A stretch of 64,000 bases of DNA from contig NZ_SJZG01000002.1 in the NCBI RefSeq assembly GCF_004959775.1, positions 455,894 through 519,893 on the forward strand. The letters run 5' to 3'. This document shows positions 1-7,399 of this stretch, piece by piece (position 1 is the stretch's first letter; each line of letters starts with the position of its first letter). The notes under the pieces are model-generated. The model had not been told where the DNA came from. It did no database searches and saw only the letters and a list, made by a program, of their open reading frames with translations. The position numbers were made by a program, and so were the translations under genes. This DNA is from Agromyces sp. H66. GTDB taxonomy: Bacteria; Actinomycetota; Actinomycetes; Actinomycetales; Microbacteriaceae.

Positions 1-141
1 GACGGCGAAGGCGGCGATCGCGAGCGACGACAGCGCGACCAACGCCCAGCCCGATCGGGCGCCGACGCGGAGCGCGGGCGCGGACCCGCGACTGCGTGCG
101 GCATCGTCGGACCGGAGCGGGCGGGAGGTTCCTGAGGTCAT
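1..141 (-). CDS. Membrane protein, N-terminal fragment (cut by window edge)
   Basis: Reading the minus strand from an ATG at 141 gives 47 open codons to the window edge. The peptide begins MTSGTSRPLRSDDAARSR and runs into a hydrophobic stretch (WALVALSSLAIAAFAV, about residues 32-47) that looks like a first transmembrane helix. The start lies 10 bp after the stop of the upstream transporter gene, so the two probably form one transcript. The fragment is too short to assign a family. The hydrophobic start resembles small polytopic proteins such as DUF2306, but that is a guess. Confidence 0.6.
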   Translation of the reverse strand, partial: MTSGTSRPLRSDDAARSRGSAPALRVGARSGWALVALSSLAIAAFAV

Positions 142-151
142 GCGCCTCACG

Positions 152-1084
152 CTAGGAGGGCTGCGACGCCCTCGGTATCGGGTGAACCCCCGGAACCGAC
201 GGCGGGTCGACACGCGCCGTCCGGCGCCGCAGTTGCCCGACGGCGACGCCGCCGACCAGGAGTCCCGCCCCGGCGAGCTCGAGCACGTTCGGCACCTCCC
301 CGAGCAGCAGGGCCGCGGCGGTCAGGCCGACCACCGGCACGAGCAGCGCGAACGGTGAGACCATGGCCGCCGGGTACCGCCCGAGGAGCATGTTCCAGAT
401 CGTGTAGCCGACGAGCGAGGCGAAGCCGGCCGTGTACGCGACGCTCACGACCGTCTCCCAGCCGATGCTCGCGAACGCGTCGCCGACCGCCGCCGGCCCG
501 TCGAGCGCGAGGCTCAGGGCGAGCATCGGCACGGGAACGACGAGTGCCGACCAGACGACGATGCCGAACCCGTTCGCGCCGCGCGCCGATCGCGCGACGA
601 CGTTGCCGATGCCCCAGCTCAGTCCGGCGGCGACGCACACGAGCATCGGCACGATCGCGCCGAGCCCGGTATCCGCCTCGACCCGCCCGAGGGCGACCAC
701 CCCGAGCCCGGCGACGCCGAGGAGGGCGCCGATGAGCTGCATCCGCGTCGGGCGCTCGCGCAGGGCGACGGCCGCGATCGCGAGCGTGAAGATCATCTGG
801 CTCTGCAGCACCACGGCCGCGAGCCCCGCGGGCAGTCCGAGGTGCATGGCCGTGAAGAGCAGTCCGAACTGGCCGGCGCTCATGAACAGCCCGATGCCGA
901 CGATGACGCGCCACGGGGCATCCGGCTTCGGGATGAAGAAGACGAGGGGCAGTGCCACGAGCGCGAACCGGAGCGCCACGAGGACGAGCGGGATCGTGTC
1001 GCGGAGGCCCACCTCGATGGCGACGAAGTTCGTGCCCCAGATGAGGGCGACGAGGAGGCCGAGCAGGAGATGTCTGGGGGTCAC
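152..1084 (-). CDS. EamA/DMT-superfamily transporter
   Basis: A 310-residue polytopic protein with about ten hydrophobic helices arranged as two repeats, the usual size and layout of EamA (drug/metabolite transporter) permeases. The first helix carries the typical LIWGTNFVAIEVGL stretch (residues 13-26) and the second repeat begins near residue 150 (LSWGIGNVVARSARG). Members export amino acids, purines or metabolites; the substrate cannot be read from sequence. The start is GTG at 1084. It is divergent from a LysR regulator 73 bp away, the classic arrangement of an exporter with its activator. The short membrane gene at 141 follows 10 bp downstream. Confidence 0.9.
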   Translation of the reverse strand: MTPRHLLLGLLVALIWGTNFVAIEVGLRDTIPLVLVALRFALVALPLVFFIPKPDAPWRVIVGIGLFMSAGQFGLLFTAMHLGLPAGLAAVVLQSQMIFTLAIAAVALRERPTRMQLIGALLGVAGLGVVALGRVEADTGLGAIVPMLVCVAAGLSWGIGNVVARSARGANGFGIVVWSALVVPVPMLALSLALDGPAAVGDAFASIGWETVVSVAYTAGFASLVGYTIWNMLLGRYPAAMVSPFALLVPVVGLTAAALLLGEVPNVLELAGAGLLVGGVAVGQLRRRTARVDPPSVPGVHPIPRASQPS

Positions 1085-1145
1085 GCCTCCCAGCGTCGCA
1101 GCCGCCTCGATTCAGCACTAGTTCCGAATTGTTCGCATGACGATG

Positions 1146-1151
1146 TACGGT
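1146..1151 (+). promoter_or_regulatory. -10 box of the LysR gene (leaderless)
   Basis: TACGGT ends six bases before the ATG at 1158, so transcription is expected to start at or next to the start codon. The 1085-1157 gap is shared with the divergent EamA gene and should also hold the LysR binding site. Confidence 0.5.
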
Positions 1152-1157
1152 TGCTTC

Positions 1158-2072
1158 ATGATCGACCTGCAGGGACTGCGTGCCCTCGTCGCCGTCGACC
1201 GCGCCGGTTCGGTCGTGGCCGCGGCCGAGCAGCTGGGCTACACGCCGTCGGCGGTCTCGCAGCAGGTGAAGAAGCTCGAACGCGACCTCGACGCCGCGCT
1301 CCTCGAGCGTCGCGGCCGCGGCGTGCTCCTCACGCAGCGCGGGCGCGCACTCGCGGTCGAGGGCCGCGAGCTGCTCGACGGCCTCGAACGACTCGAGTCC
1401 CTCGGCGCGGGCACGTCGAGGGCCAGCGCGCCGCTGCGCATCGCCTCGTTCTCGACCGCGACCCGCGGGCTCATCGGCCCCGTGCTCAGGCGGCTGCACG
1501 ACGAGGATCTTGCGGTGTCCGCGACGGTCACGGGCGTCGATCCCATCGACGGCATGGAGATGGTCGCGACCGGCGTCGCCGACCTCGCGGTCGTGCACAA
1601 CTGGAACTCCGTGCCGCTCGTCACCCCTGCGCACGTGGCCACCGAGCACGTGTGCCGCGACGAGGCCGACATCGTGCTGTCGACGCGGCATCCGCTCGCC
1701 GCACTCGACGAGATCGACCGCGCCGACCTCGTCGACGAGCGGTGGGCGAGCACCCCGCGCGGGGCCATCTGCCACGAGGCGCTCATGCGCATCTTCGCCG
1801 ACCTCGGCACGGTGCCCCGCGTGGTCGCCGAGGATCCCGACTTCGGGTCGCTCATCGAGCTCGCGCGGCAGGACGTCGCGATCGCGCTGGTGCCGCGGCT
1901 CGGTCGTTCGGACCTGCCCGACGGCGTCGTCGCGCGTCCGCTCGCCGACCACAGCCAGGTCCGCGACATCAGCGTCGCGTACCGCCGCTCGATGGCCGAG
2001 AGCACCGGCATCCGCACCGCCGTGCGGCTGCTGCTCGAGGCAGGCGCCCGCATCGCGCCGACCACCGCCTGA
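1158..2072 (+). CDS. LysR-family transcriptional regulator
   Basis: A 304-residue regulator. Residues 1-60 are the winged HTH (LGYTPSAVSQQVKKLERDL is the recognition region); the rest is the periplasmic-binding-like effector domain (core from about residue 90, ending DISVAYRRSMAES). ATG 1158 is preferred over an upstream ATG at 1137 because the LysR domain starts directly at MIDLQGLRALVAV and a -10 box sits six bases before it. The divergent EamA exporter at 152-1084 is the probable target. The inducer is unknown. Confidence 0.9.
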   Translation: MIDLQGLRALVAVDRAGSVVAAAEQLGYTPSAVSQQVKKLERDLDAALLERRGRGVLLTQRGRALAVEGRELLDGLERLESLGAGTSRASAPLRIASFSTATRGLIGPVLRRLHDEDLAVSATVTGVDPIDGMEMVATGVADLAVVHNWNSVPLVTPAHVATEHVCRDEADIVLSTRHPLAALDEIDRADLVDERWASTPRGAICHEALMRIFADLGTVPRVVAEDPDFGSLIELARQDVAIALVPRLGRSDLPDGVVARPLADHSQVRDISVAYRRSMAESTGIRTAVRLLLEAGARIAPTTA

Positions 2073-2102
2073 CCCCGGCCGCGCAGTCGGGCGCGTCCCC
2101 GC

Positions 2103-2609
2103 TCACATCGACGAGCGATGCGGATCCGGAAGCGGCTGCAGCCGGAACAGGCGCACCTCCCGGCCCGAGTCGCGCTCGTAGGCACGGTATCCCGGCCACT
2201 GCGCCTCGATGCGCGCCCAGGCCTCCTCGCGGCCGTCCGCGCCGATGCGGGTCGCACGCACCGGCATCCGCCGGCCGCGCACGGTGATCGCGGCGTCGGG
2301 ATGCGCGAGCAGGTTGTAGGTCCAGGCGGGATGCCGCTCCTGCGCGAACGAGGTGCCCGCGACGATCGCGCGACCGCGTCCGTCGGGGGTGTACATGAGA
2401 TAGGTGTCGCGCTCCAGTCCCGTGCGCGCTCCGGTGGAATGGAGCACGAGCGAGGGCACGAGCAACCCGCTGAGCTGCACGCGACCGTCCGTCGCCCACG
2501 CCAGCACGCGTTCGACGGGCGGCAGCAGGACGGGTCCCGCGGCCCGGAACAGCCGGGTGCGGGTGAGCGGGGCGATGACGGATCGGACGACCTGCAGCAC
2601 GGTGGCCAT
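2103..2609 (-). CDS. Nitroreductase-family deazaflavin (F420)-dependent oxidoreductase
   Basis: 168 residues matching the Ddn/DUF385 split-barrel family: an N-terminal amphipathic segment, then VPSLVLHSTGARTGLERDTYL (about residues 45-65, the conserved TTGxRTG-type turn), HPAWTYNLLAHPDA, and ending with ERDSGREVRLFRL. Members bind F420 or FMN and reduce quinones or xenobiotics, often at the membrane. ATG 2609 is chosen because the family N-terminus begins here and a CAGAAT -10-like box lies six bases upstream. A longer frame to 2744 adds unconserved residues that run into the erm control region. Two paralogues lie at 32094 and 50678. Confidence 0.88.
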   Translation of the reverse strand: MATVLQVVRSVIAPLTRTRLFRAAGPVLLPPVERVLAWATDGRVQLSGLLVPSLVLHSTGARTGLERDTYLMYTPDGRGRAIVAGTSFAQERHPAWTYNLLAHPDAAITVRGRRMPVRATRIGADGREEAWARIEAQWPGYRAYERDSGREVRLFRLQPLPDPHRSSM

Positions 2610-2669
2610 CCGCCCATTCTGGCGGGCCGGATGCCACCGCGGGAAGTGCCGGCGTCCCGCCGCACCTGC

Positions 2670-2675
2670 TAGGGT
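2670..2675 (+). promoter_or_regulatory. -10 box of the erm transcript
   Basis: TAGGGT lies about 60 bp before the leader peptide start. A transcript starting near 2682 would carry the leader peptide and about 285 nt of untranslated sequence ahead of erm. No good -35 box is visible. Confidence 0.45.
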
Positions 2676-2734
2676 CGAACCTCGCATCAGTGGAGCAGGC
2701 CGCCGGCTCGCGGCTTCTGCGAATGGAGGGCCCC

Positions 2735-2767
2735 ATGCACGCATCTATCCGGCAGCGGACCGCCTGA
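2735..2767 (+). CDS. Erm leader peptide, 10 aa, with RQR stalling motif
   Basis: ATG at 2735 preceded by GGAGGG at 2725-2730 opens a ten-codon frame, MHASIRQRTA, ending in TGA at 2765. It precedes an erm methyltransferase. Known macrolide-inducible erm genes use such short leaders, and Arg/Lys-X-Arg/Lys is a well-characterised macrolide arrest motif; residues 6-8 here are R-Q-R. The start of hairpin 2757-2777 overlaps the second arginine codon and the stop codon, so a stalled ribosome would open it. That the leader is translated and stalls is inference. Confidence 0.6.
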   Translation: MHASIRQRTA

Positions 2768-2967
2768 CGGCAGGTCCCGACCGCAGCATTCGACCCCGCT
2801 CGTCCGACCGAGCGAACGCCGCAGCACGGCTGCGGATCACCGCGCCCGGAACCTGTCGTCGCATTCCCCCTCACCGGGCAGTGCCGGCATCCGCTCACTC
2901 GCGCCTCCAGTGCGCTCCCGCGCCCCGCCCGCACGCCCGGTGTCAGCCACGACACTCGGAGCAGCGC
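2757..2967 (+). promoter_or_regulatory. Probable erm attenuator / translational control region
   Basis: The gap between leader and erm is rich in potential stems: 2757-2764 with 2769-2777 (one bulged A), 2797-2802 with 2809-2814, 2819-2825 with 2829-2835 (CCGCAGC/GCTGCGG) and 2940-2944 with 2951-2955 (GTGTC/GACAC), the last just before the erm ribosome site GGAG at 2958-2961. GCTCC at 2914-2918 can pair with GGAGC at 2958-2962 and hide that site. 2769-2775 can also pair with 2851-2857 (one G-U), giving an alternative fold. These features fit leader-controlled attenuation. The pairings were found by eye and no folding energy was computed. Confidence 0.5.
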
Positions 2968-3771
2968 ATGCACACCCCATCACCCGCACCGCGACCGGCG
3001 CGACGGCACCGGTTCGCCACGAGCGGCCGTCACGAGCACGGCCAGAACTTCCTCATCGATCGGCGCATCACGCACCGGATCGCCGACCTCGTCGACGCGT
3101 GGCCGAGACATCCGCTCGTCGAATTCGGCCCCGGCGACGGCGCCATCACCGACGTCCTCGCCGAGCGATCGCCGGTCACGGTCGTCGAGGTCGATCGCAG
3201 ATACGTGGAACGGCTGCGCCGGCGCCACGGGCGACAGGTCACGGTCGTGCACGGCGACATGCTGTCGTATCGGATGCCGCGGCCGTCGAACCTCGTCTCG
3301 AACGTGCCCTTCCACCTGACCACGCCGTTGCTGCGGCGGCTGCTCGCCGACCACGCGTGGCAGCACGCGCTGCTCGTGCTGCAGTGGGAGGTCGCACGGA
3401 AGCGAGCGGGCGTCGGCGGTGCGACGCTGATGACGGCCGAATGGTGGCCGTGGTACGACTTCTCGCTCGTGGATCGCGTGCCGGCGCGCGCCTTCGCGCC
3501 CGTGCCGGCGGTCGATGCCGGCATCCTCGTCATCGCCCGGCGCGCGACGCCGCTCGTGCCCGCTCGCGAGCGGGACGCGTACCGCGCACTGGTGCGCCGC
3601 GTCTTCGCGGCGCCGGGGCGGGGTGCCGTGTCCATGGCCGCGCACGTGGTCGGCCGGTCACGGGCTCGCGCCTGGTCCGCAGCGGCGGCGGTCGGCCCGA
3701 CGTCGCTCACCCGCACCGTGACCGCGGAGCAGTGGGCGGCCCTGCATCGCCTCGCCCGCGACGGGAGATGA
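2968..3771 (+). CDS. erm: 23S rRNA (adenine-N6) methyltransferase, Erm family
   Basis: 267 residues with all the main Erm/KsgA landmarks: the HGQNFLIDRRI motif (about residues 24-34), the SAM motif EFGPGDGAITDVLAE (about 52-66), the acidic VVEVDRRYVERL, the VVHGDMLSY region and the catalytic NVPFHLTTPLL (N-V-P-F, about 112-115). It should dimethylate A2058 of 23S rRNA and give macrolide-lincosamide-streptogramin B resistance. The KsgA housekeeping alternative is unlikely because of the leader peptide, the Arg-rich C-terminus and the gene context. ATG 2968 has GGAG six bases upstream. It is probably inducible through the leader at 2735 and a 200-nt attenuator. Confidence 0.88.
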   Translation: MHTPSPAPRPARRHRFATSGRHEHGQNFLIDRRITHRIADLVDAWPRHPLVEFGPGDGAITDVLAERSPVTVVEVDRRYVERLRRRHGRQVTVVHGDMLSYRMPRPSNLVSNVPFHLTTPLLRRLLADHAWQHALLVLQWEVARKRAGVGGATLMTAEWWPWYDFSLVDRVPARAFAPVPAVDAGILVIARRATPLVPARERDAYRALVRRVFAAPGRGAVSMAAHVVGRSRARAWSAAAAVGPTSLTRTVTAEQWAALHRLARDGR

Positions 3772-3830
3772 GGGCGCTACTCCGCCCGATCCGGAACGTC
3801 AATCCCCTGCGGCCCGCGGTCGCGCCGCCG

Positions 3831-3836
3831 TACCGT
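3831..3836 (+). promoter_or_regulatory. -10 box for the small acidic protein gene
   Basis: TACCGT 50 bases before the ATG at 3886; the gene also has a good CGGAGGA ribosome site at about 3876. Supported by motif match only. Confidence 0.35.
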
Positions 3837-3885
3837 GGGCGAAGGCCGCCGCGACCGCGGCACGGCCCTGACGATCGGAGGATCC

Positions 3886-4092
3886 ATGTCCGACGCACTG
3901 CGCCCGGGAGACCCGTTCGACGGCGAGTACACCGACTCCGAGCTGCCGCTGAGCGCCGAACTGCCCAAGGAGGAGTCCGAGGCGGTCGAGGAGATCCTCG
4001 ACGAGAACGACCTCGACGACGATGACGTCGAGGTCGTGGAGATCGTGGAGGAGGACCGGAACTACCCGCCCCGCGGGGACACCGCGCTCTGA
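3886..4092 (+). CDS. Small acidic protein of unknown function
   Basis: 68 residues, strongly acidic in the middle (ENDLDDDDVEVVEIVEED, about residues 40-57), with no cysteines, no membrane segment and a short basic-neutral tail (RNYPPRGDTAL). ATG 3886 follows CGGAGGA at ideal spacing; an upstream in-frame ATG at 3835 lacks a ribosome site. I do not recognise a family. A stand-alone transcript is likely: promoter at 3831 and a terminator hairpin at 4102. Confidence 0.75.
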   Translation: MSDALRPGDPFDGEYTDSELPLSAELPKEESEAVEEILDENDLDDDDVEVVEIVEEDRNYPPRGDTAL

Positions 4093-4101
4093 TCCGCGAG
4101 C

Positions 4102-4129
4102 GGACGCGCGGCCACGCGGTCGCGCGTCC
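4102..4129. terminator. Hairpin between convergent genes
   Basis: GGACGCGCG and CGCGCGTCC form a perfect 9-bp stem with a 10-nt loop in the 45-bp gap between the convergent acidic-protein and YihY genes. It could end transcripts from both sides. There is no U-tract. Confidence 0.55.
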
Positions 4130-4137
4130 GTGTCGCG

Positions 4138-5196
4138 TCAGCCGCCGGGCGGCGCACCCGCCTGTTCCTCGGCGACGGCTTCGCGCGCCGCCGCGAGTTC
4201 GGCTGCGGCATCCGTCGCCCGTCGTTCCGCCCGGCGCATGCGCCGGATCGCCGGCGTGGGCGCCCCGAACCGGGCGCCGACCCGGTCTCGTTCCTCATCG
4301 ACGCCCGTGATGACGTAGGCGCCCGCGATGAGGATCACCTGGCTCGAGAGGTTGAACCAGATCAGCAGGGCGATGAGCGACCCGAACGACGCGAGCAGCG
4401 GATTCCTCGACGCGCCCCCGACGAAGAGGCTCGAGAGCACCTGCAGCACCGCGAGCCCGACGCCGCCGAGGACCGCTCCCGTCCACAGCGAGCGGGCGCT
4501 CGGGCGCAGGCCCGACAACACGAGGAACATGCCGGCGATGACGACCGTGTCGATGGCGAAGATCACGAGGACCGAGACCGCGCGCGTCGCGATGTCGTAG
4601 GCCGGATGGCGGGTCGCGATGCCGAGCCACTCGAAGAGCGCCTCGAGCGCGGTCGTGCTGAAGAAGGTCACGGCCGCCGCCACGGCGAGCGAGGCGCCGA
4701 ACCCGATGGCGAGGGCGAGGTCCCGCAGCAGCACCCACAGGAAGAACGTGCGCTCGTCGGACTGGTCGCCGAGCTCGCGGAACGCCTTGCGAAGCGACCC
4801 GATGGCGCCGATGGCCGCGCCGACGAGTCCGACGAGTCCGACGATGCCGGCGAGGCTGAGCGTGATCGGCTGGATGAGGTCGTCGGTGTCGATGACGCCG
4901 CCCTCGCCGACGAGGCCGGGGATCGCGGTTCCGATCGTCGCGACGAGTGCCTCCATGGCATCGGGATTGCCCGAGAGCCAGATGCCGCCGATGGCGAACC
5001 CGAGGAACATGCCGGCGAACACGGAGAACAGGGCGCGGTAGGTCACGCTGTCGGCGAGCATCGGGCCGTGGTGCTCCATGTAGAGCAGCACGGCGCGCAC
5101 GGGCTTCCTCGCCATCGCCCACGCCGTCACGCGCCTGGCCCGGGCCACGATGCCCGAGAACGGCCCGCCCTGCCGCGATCGCGTCTGTTCCGCCAT
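4138..5196 (-). CDS. YihY/BrkB-family inner-membrane protein
   Basis: 352 residues with a cytoplasmic N-terminus (ARKPVRAVLLYMEHHGPMLADSVTYRALFSVFAGMFLGF, about residues 28-66) typical of YihY/BrkB, six predicted transmembrane helices, the FREL motif near residue 145, and a charged C-terminal tail rich in Arg/Ala/Glu after residue 300. The family was once called RNase BN; its real role is unclear. ATG 5196 is preceded by TAGCCT at seven bases, so the transcript is probably leaderless. The much longer open frame upstream (to 5937) is low-complexity Arg/Pro and is a shadow of the next gene. Confidence 0.9.
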   Translation of the reverse strand: MAEQTRSRQGGPFSGIVARARRVTAWAMARKPVRAVLLYMEHHGPMLADSVTYRALFSVFAGMFLGFAIGGIWLSGNPDAMEALVATIGTAIPGLVGEGGVIDTDDLIQPITLSLAGIVGLVGLVGAAIGAIGSLRKAFRELGDQSDERTFFLWVLLRDLALAIGFGASLAVAAAVTFFSTTALEALFEWLGIATRHPAYDIATRAVSVLVIFAIDTVVIAGMFLVLSGLRPSARSLWTGAVLGGVGLAVLQVLSSLFVGGASRNPLLASFGSLIALLIWFNLSSQVILIAGAYVITGVDEERDRVGARFGAPTPAIRRMRRAERRATDAAAELAAAREAVAEEQAGAPPGG

Positions 5197-5285
5197 GCGT
5201 TGCAGGCTACCGAGCGTCGGAGGTCGGCGCAGGCGCTTGACACGGAGACACCGGCCACCGGACGGCGTTCCGCCCGGGGACGGCC

Positions 5286-5317
5286 GAGGCGGGGGCGGCC
5301 GACGCCGCCCCCGCCTC
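5286..5317 (-). terminator. Strong hairpin after the transglycosylase gene
   Basis: Two perfect 14-base arms (5286-5299 and 5304-5317, GAGGCGGGGGCGGC and its complement) with a 4-nt loop, 18 bp past the stop of the minus-strand gene ending at 5336. Typical of a GC-rich actinobacterial terminator without a U-tract. Confidence 0.7.
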
Positions 5318-5335
5318 AACGGGTCGCAGGTGCGA

Positions 5336-6250
5336 TCAGTACCAGCCCTGCGAGTTGAAGGTGTCCCACGCGCCGCACGGCGTGCCGTAGCGGTCGGCGA
5401 TGTAGCCCAGGCCCCAGGTGATCTGGGTGGCCGCGCTGGTCTCCCAGTCGGCGCCGGCCGTGGCCATCTTGCTGCCGGGCAGGGCCTGCGGGATGCCGTA
5501 GGCGCCGCTCGACGGGTTGGACGCGTAGACGTTCCAGCCGGACTCGTGGTTCCAGAGCTCGACGAGGCATCCGAACTGGTCGTCGCCCCAGCCGCGCTGG
5601 GCGAGCATGTCGCGCGCGATCGCCTGCGCCTCGGTCGGGTTGGCGGGCGCACTCGGGCGGGAGAAGGCCGACGAGGCCGTCTCCTCGGCCGCGGCGGCCT
5701 CCGCGGCGGCCTTGGCGGCAGCGGCCTCCGCGGCCGCCTTGGCGGCGGCCTCGGCGGCGAGACGATCGGCTTCGGCGACGGCGGCGCGCACCGTGTGGAC
5801 GTGGTATGTCGTGGCGTCCACGAGCTCGAACACGCGTTCGGGGGCGAGCAGCCGGTAGTCGGAGAGTGCCGCGACCGAGGTGGCGAGCTGCGCGGCGTCC
5901 GCCTTGCCCTGTGCGGCGGCGATGGTGTCGTTCGCACCGCTCAGGGTGTCCTCGGCCTGCTTGGCCGCTCGGGCGGTGAGGATGCCGCCGTGCGATTCGA
6001 GCTGGTCGACGTTGAGGTCGGTCGCCTCGGTGAGCGCGACCGTCTCGGCGACGCGGTCGTTCTGCGCGGCGACGGCGCCCTGCACGACGAAGCCGGTGCC
6101 GACCATGGCGCCGATGGCGGTGACGGCGCCCGCTGCGAGGAGTGCTCCGCGGCGTCGAGCCGTGGGCCTGCGCCGAACGCGGCGTGCGGTCTCGGGCTTC
6201 ACTGCGGTGATGGAGTTGTTCGGGTTGGAGGATTCAGACTGGTTCTGCAT
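5336..6250 (-). CDS. Secreted lytic transglycosylase-like protein
   Basis: 304 residues. An N-terminal Arg cluster (about residues 25-34) is followed by a hydrophobic segment ending GAVAAQ (signal peptide or anchor), then a helical, probably coiled-coil region with Ala-Lys-Glu repeats (AAAKAAAEAA, about 165-195) and a C-terminal domain from about residue 225 (GCLVELWNHESGWN, YGIPQALPGSKM, TQITWGLGYIADRYGTPCGAWDTF). The E in WNHESGW fits the catalytic Glu of SLT/lysozyme-fold transglycosylases, which cleave peptidoglycan at the cell surface. Two cysteines (in GCLVE and TPCGAW) may pair. ATG 6250 is used; an in-frame GTG at 6259 is the alternative start. Confidence 0.85.
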   Translation of the reverse strand: MQNQSESSNPNNSITAVKPETARRVRRRPTARRRGALLAAGAVTAIGAMVGTGFVVQGAVAAQNDRVAETVALTEATDLNVDQLESHGGILTARAAKQAEDTLSGANDTIAAAQGKADAAQLATSVAALSDYRLLAPERVFELVDATTYHVHTVRAAVAEADRLAAEAAAKAAAEAAAAKAAAEAAAAEETASSAFSRPSAPANPTEAQAIARDMLAQRGWGDDQFGCLVELWNHESGWNVYASNPSSGAYGIPQALPGSKMATAGADWETSAATQITWGLGYIADRYGTPCGAWDTFNSQGWY

Positions 6251-6379
6251 GACCTTCACGGGGGCGAACCGGCGAACTCGTGCTCGTGCTCGTGCTCGAC
6301 GATCCTGGACTCGGCGTTCCTCGGACGCGGGGGCGCCCGGGCGAAGTCGCCAGTCTGCCGAGAGGTTCTGTACGAGTCC

Positions 6380-6395
6380 TCACATGTTCCTGTGA
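6380..6395. promoter_or_regulatory. Palindrome upstream of the transglycosylase gene
   Basis: TCACA and TGTGA separated by six bases, about 130 bp upstream of the start at 6250, in a locally AT-rich stretch that may hold the promoter. The half-sites point the opposite way to a CRP site (TGTGA-N6-TCACA). Candidate operator only. Confidence 0.25.
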
Positions 6396-6420
6396 ATATC
6401 ATCTAAAACGGCATGGATCC

Positions 6421-6699
6421 TCAGGTTCCCTGTCGTCGATCCGGGCGGAAATCGGGATAGCCGGGCCACTCCGCCGGGCCGTGGGAACGCACGAACGCCT
6501 GATGCACGCGCTCGCACGCACCGCGGAGCGTCGTGCCCCACCCGAGGAGCCGACCGGCGAACTCTGCGCGGTAGCGCACCTCGCCGTCGACGCGCACGAT
6601 CGTGACCGCGCCGTACTCGCGACCCACGCTGTCGACGAGGCGCCAGCACCCCGGTTCGGGCTCCGTCGCGGCGAGGATGGGATGCCAGGTGGTGGCCAG
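6421..6699 (-). CDS. Small conserved-looking protein, probable CTG start
   Basis: In the minus frame a 92-residue protein runs from a CTG at 6699 to the stop at 6421: [17 protein letters not shown], then [38 protein letters not shown] and [12 protein letters not shown] full GGAAGGAG ribosome site lies five bases before the CTG and no ATG or GTG is available nearby except a GTG at 6627, which would cut off the WHPI segment. The protein has beta-hairpin-like alternation and no membrane segment or known catalytic motif. Function unknown. Confidence 0.6.
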   Translation of the reverse strand: MATTWHPILAATEPEPGCWRLVDSVGREYGAVTIVRVDGEVRYRAEFAGRLLGWGTTLRGACERVHQAFVRSHGPAEWPGYPDFRPDRRQGT

Positions 6700-6872
6700 T
6701 GCTGCTCCTTCCGAAGCGCCCCGGCCGACGCGATTCCATCGTACGTCCGCCGGCCGACCGCTGCCTCACAGCGAAGTCACAGCTCGCGGCGCCGTCGGGC
6801 GGAACAGCCGGCGGCTCTCGGCGGTTCTCTCTGGTGGCGCGCGGATCCGCGGTCCCGCGGGCCGCGCGTCGA

Positions 6873-6893
6873 GGCGCCGCAGCCAGCGGCGCC
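6873..6893 (+). promoter_or_regulatory. Hairpin just upstream of msrB
   Basis: GGCGCCGC and GCGGCGCC form a perfect 8-bp stem with a 5-nt loop, ending five bases before the AAGGAGG ribosome site of msrB. It could terminate read-through or influence msrB translation. The rest of the 6700-6910 gap shows no clear promoter. Confidence 0.35.
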
Positions 6894-6910
6894 CACGAAG
6901 GAGGAACGAA

Positions 6911-7399
6911 GTGTCACAGGACTACCGCAAGACTCCGGAGGCGGTCGCCCGTCTCACCCGTACGCAGTACCAGGTCACCCAGGAGGACGGGACCGAGCCG
7001 GCCTTCCGCAACGAGTACTGGAACCACCACGAGCCCGGCATCTACGTCGACGTCGTCTCGGGACAGCCGTTGTTCGCCTCGATCGACAAGTACGACAGCC
7101 GGTCGGGCTGGCCCAGCTTCACCAAGCCGATCGAGCCCGGCGCGGTCACCGAGCGCGTCGACCGATCACTGTTCATGAAGCGCGTCGAGGTGCGCTCCAC
7201 GAGCGCCGACAGCCACCTCGGGCATGTCTTCGACGACGGACCGGTCGAGGCCGGCGGCCTGCGGTACTGCATGAACTCCGCCGCGCTGCGGTTCGTGCCC
7301 GTCGCCGACCTCGAGGGGCAGGGCTACGGCGAGTACCGCTCGCTGTTCACCGAGACGATGACGGATGCCGCGGCATCCGAGAAGGAGGATGCATCATGA
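6911..7399 (+). CDS. msrB: Peptide methionine-(R)-S-oxide reductase MsrB
   Basis: 162 residues with the MsrB signature blocks: [35 protein letters not shown] (about residues 57-71), [17 protein letters not shown] (about 97-113) and [13 protein letters not shown], in which the Cys is catalytic. It reduces R-methionine sulfoxide in proteins. The two CXXC zinc motifs found in many MsrBs are absent, so this is the metal-free type. GTG 6911 follows AAGGAGG seven bases upstream. The C-terminal tail ([12 protein letters not shown]) is extended. The stop overlaps the msrA start as ATGA, so the two genes are translationally coupled. Confidence 0.95.
   Translation: MSQDYRKTPEAVARLTRTQYQVTQEDGTEPAFRNEYWNHHEPGIYVDVVSGQPLFASIDKYDSRSGWPSFTKPIEPGAVTERVDRSLFMKRVEVRSTSADSHLGHVFDDGPVEAGGLRYCMNSAALRFVPVADLEGQGYGEYRSLFTETMTDAAASEKEDAS

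Noticed and set aside
147..1952. Very long minus-strand open frame (601 aa) overlapping the EamA and LysR genes
   Set aside because: Arg/Ala-rich, no domains, antisense to two well-supported genes. GC-rich DNA opens such frames.
4138..5937. 599-aa minus-strand frame reaching upstream of the YihY gene
   Set aside because: The part upstream of 5196 is Arg/Pro low complexity and lies antisense to nothing conserved, overlapping the transglycosylase gene in another frame. YihY starts at 5196.
6380..6395. Palindrome considered as a CRP site
   Set aside because: Half-sites are TCACA-N6-TGTGA, inverted relative to the CRP consensus; only kept as a weak operator candidate.
6380..6769. 129-aa minus-strand frame around the small CTG-start protein
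   Set aside because: Arg-rich and without family features; it is a shadow of the protein at 6421-6699.
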